A DNA stretch of 9,622 nucleotides, taken from JAKORR01 sp964608495. Lineage in GTDB: Bacteria; Armatimonadota; Zipacnadia; Zipacnadales; FEN-943. The DNA is taken from positions 1-9,622 of the forward strand of contig CAZSOQ010000203.1 of assembly GCA_964608495.1 (NCBI GenBank), given 5' to 3'. The translations under genes were made by a program, and so were the position numbers. The notes under the pieces are model-generated. The model saw nothing but the letters and a program-made list of their open reading frames with translations, was not told the DNA's origin and ran no database searches. Numbering within the stretch: the stretch's first letter is position 1; each line of letters starts with the position of its first letter. Shown here one piece after another: positions 1 through 5,577 of the stretch.

Positions 1-962
1 GCACCGGGCTGGGGTTGGCGATGGTGGGGGCTATCCGGTCGGCGGTGAGGCGACGCGCGCCCACGGCGGTGGTGGCCACCAAGTGGATGCCCGAGGGGCC
101 GGCGTACCTGCTGGCGGGGGGCGCGCGGCTGGCGCCGCTGGCACTGATCGGGCACGGCAGGGAGTTCCTCCCGGATCCCCACAGGATGCGTCAGGCGGGC
201 AGACCGGGGCGGGGGTGGATCCAGAGGCGGGTGCTGGGCGCGGCCAGATGGTGCCTGGCGAACTCAGACTACACGGCCGGGAACCTCCGGGCCGCGGGTG
301 TGCCCGATGAGAGGGTGAGCGTGATCTACGGCGGCGTGGATGTGGAGGCCTTGCAGGTGCCGCCGGGCGCGGGAGCGCCGGTGCGCGATCAGTTGGGCCT
401 CGCGGACGCGCCGCTGCTGCTGACGGTCTCGCGGTTGGTGCGCAGGAAGGGGCACGATCTGGTGCTGCGGGCGCTGGCGGCGGCGGGCCCGGCGACCGCA
501 GAGGCGCGGTATGCGATAGTCGGCGACGGGCCGGAGGAAAGGAGGCTGCGGGCCCTGGCGGCAGAGCTGGGGCTGGCTGAACGGGTGATCTTCGCGGGGC
601 GCGTGCCGGAGGAGGAGCTACAAGCGTGGTACGCCGCGTGTGACGTGTTCGTGATGCCAAGCAGAGACGTACCGGCTGAGCCGCCGGAGGGTCTGGGGCT
701 GGTTTACTTGGAGGCGAATGCGGCGGGCAAGCCGGTAATCGGAGCCAGGACGGGAGGGACGGCGGACGCGGTGGTGGACGGGGTGACTGGCGTGCTGGTG
801 GACCCCGAGGACGTCGGCGGGCTCGCACGGGCGATCGTCAGGCTGCTGGGCGACAGGGACGAGGCCCGGCGCATGGGCGAAGGCGGCAGAGAGCGTGCGA
901 TGAGGGAGTTCACGTGGGATGCGGTGGCGGGCAGGTTCCTTGAGGCGCTGCGGCGGGCCTGA
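1..962 (+). CDS. Glycosyltransferase family 4 (GT-B fold), 5' end outside the window
   Basis: Retaining GT-B glycosyltransferase that probably moves a sugar from a nucleotide-sugar donor to a glycan or lipid acceptor at the cytoplasmic membrane face. The frame is open to the left edge (first full codon at base 3) and about 319 residues are visible, against about 370-400 for GT4 enzymes, so roughly the first 60-80 residues are missing. The TTG at 15 and ATG at 21 are not credible starts because coding similarity begins before them. Visible marks: an HGREF segment in the N-terminal domain, LANSDYTAGNLRAAGV before the interdomain linker, VSRLVRRKGHDLVLRAL opening the C-terminal Rossmann domain, IVGDGPE, and the donor-binding E-x7-E motif in EGLGLVYLEANAAGKPVIG. 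It ends TGA 15 bases from the convergent sulfatase stop, with no terminator hairpin visible between them. The GT4 call is firm; acceptor and product cannot be told. Confidence 0.92.
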   Translation, partial: TGLGLAMVGAIRSAVRRRAPTAVVATKWMPEGPAYLLAGGARLAPLALIGHGREFLPDPHRMRQAGRPGRGWIQRRVLGAARWCLANSDYTAGNLRAAGVPDERVSVIYGGVDVEALQVPPGAGAPVRDQLGLADAPLLLTVSRLVRRKGHDLVLRALAAAGPATAEARYAIVGDGPEERRLRALAAELGLAERVIFAGRVPEEELQAWYAACDVFVMPSRDVPAEPPEGLGLVYLEANAAGKPVIGARTGGTADAVVDGVTGVLVDPEDVGGLARAIVRLLGDRDEARRMGEGGRERAMREFTWDAVAGRFLEALRRA

Positions 963-977
963 CCGCAAGCTAAAGGG

Positions 978-2330
978 TCAGGGAGTCGCCGGACGGATCT
1001 CGCGAGGCTGCTCGCGCGCCTCGGCCATGCGCCGGCGCAGTCGGACCCTCATTTCCTCGCGGACCTCCGCGTGAGCCGGGTCGCGCACCAGGTTGTTCTG
1101 CTCGTGCGGGTCGCTCTCGAGATCGTAGAAGAACTCCTCGACGTAAACCGAGCTGGCCGGATAGCGGCCACCGGCGCCCTGGTGGTCGGCCGGCGAGGAC
1201 ACGGAGTACTTCCACCGGTCGGTGCGGACGCACCGCCCAATCTGGCTCTCGCTGATCTGGGCGAAGACGTCGGTGGGCCAGTCCGTGGCGGTGCCGTCCA
1301 CCAGGCCCTGGAGGGGACGGCCGCGCATCGTGCACGGCGGCTCCATCCCGCCCACCCCCATGAGGGTCAGAGGGACGTCTACCAGGCTCACCAGGTCGGT
1401 TACCACTCGTCCGCCCGTGAAGCCGGGGCCGTAGGCGAGCATCGGGATGCGCAGGCAGGAGTCGTGGCAGGAGCGCTTGTACTCGCTGTTGCGGGTCCTG
1501 AAGTGGCAGCCGTGGTCGGCGGTGTAGAAGACCACGGTGTTGTCGGCGAGGCCCAGGTCCCGCAGTGTGTCGCGAATACGGCCGACATTGTGGTCCAGGC
1601 TGGCGCAGCAGCCCAGGTAGTCGGGGTACTCCTCGGGCCAGTCGCCGTCGTTGCCTACCAGGTCGCCGGGTGCCACGAAGTCCGCGAAGCGCTCCTTCGA
1701 GCCCTCGGGGCCCTCGAAGTGCTGATGGTCGTTTTGGTGGTGGGGCTCCAGGTAGGAGACGAAGAGGAAGAAGGGCCGCCGGCCATCGCGGGTGCGCAGG
1801 TAGTCGACAACGAAGTCCGTCTGGCAGTCCACGCGGTAGCCTTCCCACTCGACCCCGGCGCCGTCGCCGTCGAACATGTGCCCACCGCCGCGGCCGTGGG
1901 AGGTGAACTCCAGCACGTCGGAGGCGAGCCAGTAGTCACACCAGCCGCCACGGCGCTCGGGCGGCACGGGCTTCTCGCGGAAGTCCTCCTCCGAGCCCGT
2001 CGAGGCCAAGTGCCACTTGCCGATGTAGCCGACCTCATAGCCCGCCTCGGAGCACCAGTGGGCGATGGTCTTCTCGTCGAGGGGCAGCGCGATGTCGTTG
2101 GTGAAGCAGCCGATCTCCGTGGCGTACCGCCCAGTCTGCAGGCACGCCCGGGCCGGGCCGCAGACGGGCTGACAGGTAAAGGCGTGCTCGAAGCGCACCC
2201 CCTCGGCGGCCATGCGGTCCAGGTTCGGTGTCACGTCCAGCGGCTGGCCATAGCAGCCCATCGTGTCCCAGCGCTGCTGGTCGGAGAAGATGAAGACGAT
2301 GTTGGGTCTAGAGACGAGATTGGCAGGCAT
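978..2330 (-). CDS. Formylglycine-dependent sulfatase (alkaline phosphatase superfamily)
   Basis: 450-residue sulfatase hydrolysing sulfate esters, probably on carbohydrates. Visible residues: metal-binding SDQQRWD (Asp17), CGPAR at 57-61 with Cys57 to be converted to formylglycine (C-x-P-x-R), the second signature GYIGKWHL at 101-108 (Lys105, His107), EPHH at 195-198, the second metal site TADHG (Asp272, His273), and YKRSCHDS around 284-291. ATG 2330 is chosen because AAGGAG (plus bases 2341-2346) sits 10 bases upstream and the fold begins about eight residues in; an in-frame extension to 2438 adds a low-complexity Arg/Gly stretch and is rejected. There is no signal peptide, unlike the nearby glycosidases, so it may act in the cytoplasm on imported sugars. 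It needs a formylglycine-generating enzyme, not found here. It lies 116 bases downstream of the NAPRT remnant on the same strand. Substrate is unknown. Confidence 0.95.
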   Translation of the reverse strand: MPANLVSRPNIVFIFSDQQRWDTMGCYGQPLDVTPNLDRMAAEGVRFEHAFTCQPVCGPARACLQTGRYATEIGCFTNDIALPLDEKTIAHWCSEAGYEVGYIGKWHLASTGSEEDFREKPVPPERRGGWCDYWLASDVLEFTSHGRGGGHMFDGDGAGVEWEGYRVDCQTDFVVDYLRTRDGRRPFFLFVSYLEPHHQNDHQHFEGPEGSKERFADFVAPGDLVGNDGDWPEEYPDYLGCCASLDHNVGRIRDTLRDLGLADNTVVFYTADHGCHFRTRNSEYKRSCHDSCLRIPMLAYGPGFTGGRVVTDLVSLVDVPLTLMGVGGMEPPCTMRGRPLQGLVDGTATDWPTDVFAQISESQIGRCVRTDRWKYSVSSPADHQGAGGRYPASSVYVEEFFYDLESDPHEQNNLVRDPAHAEVREEMRVRLRRRMAEAREQPREIRPATP

Positions 2331-2358
2331 GTCCCGGATTCTCCTTGATCGGTGCGCG

Positions 2359-2372
2359 GTAGTCGGGACTAC
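2359..2372. promoter_or_regulatory. Perfect 14-base inverted repeat upstream of the sulfatase
   Basis: GTAGTC-GG-GACTAC is a perfect 6+6 dyad with a 2-base centre, 29-42 bases before the sulfatase ATG. The centre is too short for a stable RNA hairpin, so a protein-binding operator is the more natural reading. No -10 box could be fixed beside it. Chance occurrence is possible. Confidence 0.3.
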
Positions 2373-2446
2373 AGCACCTCCACCGCCACTGGCACGGCCT
2401 GCGGCCGAACCGCGACTACGGGGCCCCCGCCGTGTCACAGCCGGGC

Positions 2447-2986
2447 TCAGTGCGCCGCGACGCGGAGGTCCGCGTCCGAGACGAGGCGCACGTGCTCTCG
2501 CACCTGGGCGATGCAGTAGTCGCGGATCGCCGACGGCCCAGGCAGGGGGGCCACGATCTCGCCCCGATGCAGCAGCGGCTGCAGCAGGCGCGCCATCTGC
2601 TCACCGCAAGGGCGGGAGCTCGGGGTGTCCAGGCGCACTGCCTGGAGCCTGTCGCCCAGGGTTTCGGCGGCCGCGAGGGCCGCGGTCTCGGGCTCGCCAA
2701 GGTCGCAGTAGCTGCCGCAGAGGCGGACGACCGGCTCGCCGGGGCGGAAGACCGTGCCCTCCGGCATGGCGAAGACGGCCATCGGGCGGCCTGCCAGGAT
2801 CTCGACCATCTCCTCCACGCCGCCGAGCACGGCCCAGCGGCAGCCGTCCGGGAGGCCGGAGGCCGTGATCTCGGCCACCACGGGCCTGTCGGCATTGCGC
2901 TCGCGCAGGACCTGAATGGCCCGGTCGAGACAGACATCGGTGACCTTCCCGGCGCGGACATCCGCAGGGCTCGCCCCGTACCACAT
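2447..2986 (-). pseudogene. Nicotinate phosphoribosyltransferase remnant with two in-frame internal deletions
   Basis: The 179-residue open frame matches three separate blocks of archaeal/Thermus-type nicotinate phosphoribosyltransferase (NAD salvage: nicotinate + PRPP to NaMN, normally about 380-400 residues). Block 1 (1 to about 104) is the N-terminal domain: GKVTDVCLDRAIQVL, MPEGTVFRPGEPV, CGSYCDLGEPETA. Block 2 (about 105-125) is LGDRLQAVRLDTPSSR, which in the family lies well over 100 residues further on. Block 3 (about 126-166) is the C-terminal end, PCGEQMARLLQPLL then GEIVAPLPGPSAIRDY. Most of the catalytic phosphoribosyltransferase barrel and most of the C-terminal cysteine-rich module are missing. 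ATG 2986 fits the family N-terminus and has AGGGGGG (plus bases 2995-3001) 8 bases upstream. The frame survives both joins, so a short expressed protein cannot be excluded, but enzyme activity is not credible. Family alignment is from memory. Confidence 0.82.
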
Positions 2987-3021
2987 CCCGTCGTCCCCCC
3001 TGCTGGGGCCGAGTGTCGGTG

Positions 3022-3027
3022 AGTATA
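3022..3027 (-). promoter_or_regulatory. Putative -10 box (TATACT) for the NAPRT remnant
   Basis: On the minus strand TATACT stands out in GC-rich DNA and would start transcription near 3015, about 29 bases before the ATG at 2986. No convincing -35 is seen: the hexamers at 16-18 bp spacing are TCTTCC, GTCTTC and GGTCTT. Confidence 0.35.
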
Positions 3028-3076
3028 CACCACCCAGGACACGGGAAGACCAGGGAGAGCGCGGGGAGCCGGCCGG

Positions 3077-3347
3077 TCACCTGGCCCCCGGTGTCAGGAG
3101 GACGTCGGCGAGGGTCCGTCCCCCAAAGGCGCGAGCGCGACGCGGCGCCGGAGAAGCCTACGATCGCGGCGGTGGAGATGAAGGTGGCGCCCTAGCTGAG
3201 GGCCATGATCCACGGTGGGATGCGGCGGCCGGCGAGCAGGAAGTCCTGGGAGGTCTTGGTGTGCCGCCAGCCGAGGTAGCCGAGGACGGCGGTCGCGCCA
3301 AGGTAGAGCAGGACGCACACCGACAGGAGGCCGACGTCAGCTTGTAT
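3077..3347 (-). pseudogene. Sodium:solute symporter (SSS) family, start-lost, nonsense and truncated
   Basis: The frame from 3347 reads (I)QADVGLLSV...LGWRHTKTSQDFLLAGRRIPPWIMALS, then TAG at 3192-3194, then continues in the same frame with GATFISTAAIVGFSGAA. This is the recognisable N-terminus of a cation:solute symporter (first helix, DFLLAGR loop, ALSYGATFIST of the second helix), with the Tyr codon of ALSYGAT turned into a stop. AGGAGG (plus bases 3357-3362) lies 9 bases before an ATA codon at 3347-3345 where ATG is expected, so the start also seems lost. Similarity ends near 3141 after about 69 codons of a protein usually near 500 residues. From there another frame reads FGGRTLADVLLTPGAR and stops at 3077; this could be the gene's old C-terminus joined by a large deletion, which I cannot confirm. 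The 5' end overlaps the accessory gene by 11 bases, the expected arrangement. Non-functional as it stands. Confidence 0.85.
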
Positions 3348-3471
3348 CGTCCTGATCCTCCTGCTCCAGGCCCCGGTTCCAGTTGAGGATGCCGTACACC
3401 AGGCAGGCGAGGGCCGACAGAATCGTCAGCCAGTAGCCTGCCGCAGCCCAGGGATCGGCGAAGCCAAGCAT
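3337..3471 (-). CDS. Symporter small accessory protein (44 aa, one membrane helix)
   Basis: This intact small ORF encodes MLGFADPWAAAGYWL, one hydrophobic helix (about residues 8-29), YGILNWNRG, and an acidic tail ending DDTS. The MLG-x-x-DPW start and the VYG-x-x-NWN end of the helix are the hallmarks of the small protein usually encoded directly upstream of SSS-family symporters and thought to sit beside the transporter in the cytoplasmic membrane; its exact role is not settled. ATG 3471 has GAGGT (plus bases 3478-3482) 6 bases upstream. Its 3' end holds the ribosome site of the symporter and overlaps it by 11 bases, but that symporter is broken, so this gene is an orphan in this window. 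No lesion is visible in it, suggesting recent decay of the partner or a use with another symporter. Confidence 0.8.
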   Translation of the reverse strand: MLGFADPWAAAGYWLTILSALACLVYGILNWNRGLEQEDQDDTS

Positions 3472-3815
3472 GACGTTACCTCGGTCGGCGCGCAGGGCGG
3501 TAAGGCGCGGACCGGCAGATTGCGGTGCGCCCGGGAGCGGTCAGAGTCCGCGCCCGAGCCGAAAAGCGACGACGGCCCGATTCGGGGAGCCGACCCACAG
3601 AGGGCCGTGCACAACCGGTCACGGGACCCAGCCGCAGACACTGCAGGGAAGGCCGCCGGGACGCCCGGGGCCGCCGGCTCACTGCCCCTCCGAGGAGGGT
3701 ACTGCCCCCCCGGTGTCGGGTGGCAACCGGGGCAGGAAGGGAGCGCAGTGGGGCACAGAGGGAAGCGGGGCCCTCCGGGGAAGGGCGCGGCCTGGGCCGG
3801 CAAGGAGGGTCGCCC
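3472..3815. other. Noncoding gap between divergent genes
   Basis: 344 bases separate the accessory-protein start (minus strand) from the propeller gene (plus strand). The plus frame of the propeller gene stays open back to 3525, but that extension is rich in Arg, Gly and Pro and lacks a ribosome site, so it is not coding. No clear promoter for either side was found. Two inverted repeats lie in the part nearest the propeller gene: CCCTCC-GA-GGAGGG at 3686-3699, and CCCCGGT (3708-3714) with ACCGGGG (3726-3732) around an 11-base loop. They could fold in a 5' leader. In DNA this GC-rich, chance is a real alternative. Confidence 0.4.
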
Positions 3816-5294
3816 ATGCTGGAGGGAGGGCTTCTACTGCTGGTGACGCTTAGCGTGATGGTCGCAGGAATAGCCCTGGCCGCCGGCGAGGAGCCGGTCG
3901 CCGTCACGTCGGAGCGGCAGTTGCTCGTGGACGACTTCCTGATCGCCTCGGCCGAGGGCCTGACGCGCCGGTTCCACCAGCCAGTCAAATACGAGGGCAA
4001 CCCCGTCCTGACCCCGAGTCACCCCTGGGAGGGCACCGCGCTGTTCCTCAACGGGAGCGTTCTGCGCGACCCCGAGACGGGGCTGCTGCGGATGTACTAC
4101 TGCACCTACGAGACGCCGGGCGCCTTCCTGGGACTGCCCAGGGTCTCCTTCGTTTGCCTGGCGCAGTCGCAGGACGGGGTCCACTGGGACAAGCCCTTCC
4201 TGCACAACGTGACGATCAAGGGCTCGGACGAGAACAACATCGTGACCGAGTGGCCCTGCTGCGACCTGTTGCAGGTGACCTACGATCCCCATGACCCCGA
4301 CTCCCGCCGCCTGTGGAAGCTGTCGGTGTTCCAGTATGACCCGCGGGTGTGGGAGTACGACACGGCCGCGCGCGAGGGGAGGACGTGGGAGGGGCCGAAG
4401 CCGTCGCACATGGGCGTGTGCCTCTACTGGTCGCCGGATGGGCTGCACCACTGGGTCGAGGGGCCCAAGGGCGTGATCCCGGGCGCGGGGGACGTAACGA
4501 TCGCGGGCTGGGACGCCAAGCGGGGCAAGTACGTGGCCTACGTGAAGACGGGCCACGAGGGCAAACGGGCGCGAGCCCTGGCGGAGAGTGAGGACTTCGT
4601 CAACTGGCCCGAGCCGAAGCTCATCCTGCACGCCGACGAGCAGGATCCCGAGGATGTGGAGCTCTACTCGATGGAGGGCTGGCCCTACGAGAGCCTGTGG
4701 CTGGGGTACGTGCGGACCTTCCACGCGAAGACGACCTACAACGTGGACACCCAGCTTGTCTACAGCCGCAACGGCGTGGACTGGAGCAGGACGCCGGGGA
4801 GGCCGGTGTTCCTGCCGAACGGGCCTGAGGGGGCGTGGGATCGCGGGTATCACACCATGTCCAACAACCCGCCGCTGCGTATGGGCGACGAGCTGTGGAT
4901 CTACTACGGGAGCACGAACAACACGAAGAAGGAGCGACCCTACGTGGGCGGAGTGGGGATCGCGAAGCTGCGAGTGGACGGGTTTGCGTCCGTGGATGCG
5001 GGAGAGGAGGAGGGGGTGCTGACGACACGGCCGCTGGTGCTCAAGGGGACTCGCCTGTGCGTGAACGCGGATGCGAGGGGCGGGCAGATGACGGTCGAGG
5101 TGGTCGGCACGGACGGGCGGGCGAGCCCGGGGTATGAGGGCGAGGCATGCCGGGCGATCACGGGGGACGTGCCGCGGCAGGTGGTCGAATGGCAGGAGCG
5201 CGGGGACCTGGACGCCGTGCGCGACAGGCCCGTGGTGCTGCGGTTCAGGCTGAGGAAGGCCCGGCTCTACTCCTTCTGGACCGAGGTGCACTGA
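3816..5294 (+). CDS. Secreted five-bladed beta-propeller glycosidase-like protein
   Basis: 492-residue protein with a likely signal peptide (MLEGGLLLLVTLSVMVAGIALAA, cleavage near residue 23) and a propeller of the GH32/43/68/130-like superfamily. Recurring blade motifs S-x-(D/N)-G/F-x-x-W appear at SQDGVHW (118-124), SPDGLHHW (206-213), SEDFVNW (258-264) and SRNGVDW (317-323). The opening LLVDDFLIAS (36-45) followed by NPVL is common to uncharacterised members of this group in polysaccharide-degrading bacteria. Asp/Glu residues that could be catalytic (Asp85, Asp226, Glu282) are present but cannot be assigned without a model. Residues about 400-492 form a separate C-terminal region, probably a beta-sandwich. 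ATG 3816 is firm: AAGGAGGG (3802-3809) sits 6 bases upstream and the signal peptide starts there, whereas upstream starts add 97 non-coding-like residues. It probably acts on glycans outside the cytoplasm; enzyme activity is inferred from fold only. Confidence 0.85.
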   Translation: MLEGGLLLLVTLSVMVAGIALAAGEEPVAVTSERQLLVDDFLIASAEGLTRRFHQPVKYEGNPVLTPSHPWEGTALFLNGSVLRDPETGLLRMYYCTYETPGAFLGLPRVSFVCLAQSQDGVHWDKPFLHNVTIKGSDENNIVTEWPCCDLLQVTYDPHDPDSRRLWKLSVFQYDPRVWEYDTAAREGRTWEGPKPSHMGVCLYWSPDGLHHWVEGPKGVIPGAGDVTIAGWDAKRGKYVAYVKTGHEGKRARALAESEDFVNWPEPKLILHADEQDPEDVELYSMEGWPYESLWLGYVRTFHAKTTYNVDTQLVYSRNGVDWSRTPGRPVFLPNGPEGAWDRGYHTMSNNPPLRMGDELWIYYGSTNNTKKERPYVGGVGIAKLRVDGFASVDAGEEEGVLTTRPLVLKGTRLCVNADARGGQMTVEVVGTDGRASPGYEGEACRAITGDVPRQVVEWQERGDLDAVRDRPVVLRFRLRKARLYSFWTEVH

Positions 5295-5341
5295 GGCGCG
5301 GCGGAGGGCAAGGGCCGAGGGGTGCGGCGCGACGAGGCGTG

Positions 5342-5350
5342 TGCTATACT
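5342..5350 (+). promoter_or_regulatory. Extended -10 promoter (TGC-TATACT)
   Basis: TATACT at 5345-5350 is preceded by TG one base away (5342-5343), an extended -10 that can work without a good -35; none is visible at 16-18 bp spacing. Initiation would fall at about 5357, exactly where the folded segment begins. It lies about 230 bases before the MFS start, so a transcript from here carries a long leader. Confidence 0.5.
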
Positions 5351-5356
5351 CCGGCG

Positions 5357-5476
5357 AGCGTTGCCCGACAACCCCTGGATGATGACAGGGCCCGTGTGGC
5401 AGGTAAGCCCGACGCGTAACCAGGCGCGTCGGGTCCGGTATTAGGGCAAGCAACTCAAGGCCCACGGGCCACGTGG
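5357..5476 (+). ncRNA. Candidate structured RNA / riboswitch-like leader of unknown class
   Basis: Three stems can be drawn by eye. A closing stem pairs TTGCCC (5361-5366) with GGGCAA (5444-5449), extended by G5358-C5359 with G5450-C5451 and one bulged G. Inside it, CCCTG (5373-5377) pairs with CAGGG (5386-5390) around the loop GATGATGA, and CCCGACGCG (5408-5416) pairs with CGCGTCGGG (5425-5433), 9 bp around an 8-base loop. This is a multi-way junction of about 94 bases, starting at the predicted initiation site and followed by a terminator, then by a transporter gene 5' end. That order fits a riboswitch or attenuator; a free-standing small RNA of about 160 bases is the alternative. CGTCG (5427-5431) could also pair with CGACG of the terminator's 5' arm, a possible switch. 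I compared it from memory with fluoride, guanidine, NiCo, ZTP, Mn and SRP RNAs and saw no match. Confidence 0.42.
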
Positions 5477-5518
5477 TGTAGAAAGCACGACGGCGCCGCC
5501 GCCGTCGTGCTTTCTACA
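5477..5518 (+). terminator. Strong hairpin terminator / attenuator before the MFS gene
   Basis: TGTAGAAAGCACGACGGCG (5477-5495) and CGCCGTCGTGCTTTCTACA (5500-5518) are perfect complements: 19 bp with the loop CCGC. The GAAAGC...GCTTTC edges give a GC-rich stem followed by a short interrupted T tract (TTTCT), typical of an intrinsic terminator and nearly symmetrical, so it might also work in reverse. It ends 59 bases before the MFS ATG. It can end the transcript of the propeller gene, or of the RNA at 5357, or act as the off-state of a leader controlling the transporter. Confidence 0.75.
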
Positions 5519-5577
5519 TGGCGGCACGGTGGCTGAGCCGATGGTAGCAGAGCACCCGGCCTTGGGATAGACCAGTC

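Noticed and set aside
1071..2348. 425-residue open frame on the plus strand opposite the sulfatase
   Set aside because: Antisense shadow: the minus strand shows all sulfatase motifs, while this reading has low-complexity Ala/Val/Gly composition and no family motif.
2331..2438. In-frame N-terminal extension of the sulfatase
   Set aside because: The added 36 residues are low-complexity, and AAGGAG is placed correctly for ATG 2330.
2432..3022. 196-residue plus-strand open frame opposite the NAPRT remnant
   Set aside because: Shadow frame with no family motif; the minus strand has recognisable NAPRT segments.
3525..3815. In-frame N-terminal extension of the propeller protein
   Set aside because: The 97 residues are Arg/Gly/Pro-rich, put a signal peptide in the interior, and lack a ribosome site, whereas ATG 3816 has an ideal one.
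5376..5390. Hammerhead-ribozyme-like TGGATGATGA
   Set aside because: The CUGAUGA core is not matched and the required GAAA and cleavage-site strands are missing.
3834..5465. 543-residue open frame on the minus strand opposite the propeller gene
   Set aside because: Long antisense frames are common at this GC content; its composition is Arg/Pro/His-rich, and the sense gene has a signal peptide, ribosome site and blade motifs.
5357..5518. 6S RNA
   Set aside because: The length is close, but the fold is a multi-way junction plus terminator, not one long hairpin with a central bubble.
5518..5547. Small upstream ORF MAARWLSRW before the MFS gene
   Set aside because: It begins in the terminator stem, has no ribosome site and is nine codons long; probably chance.
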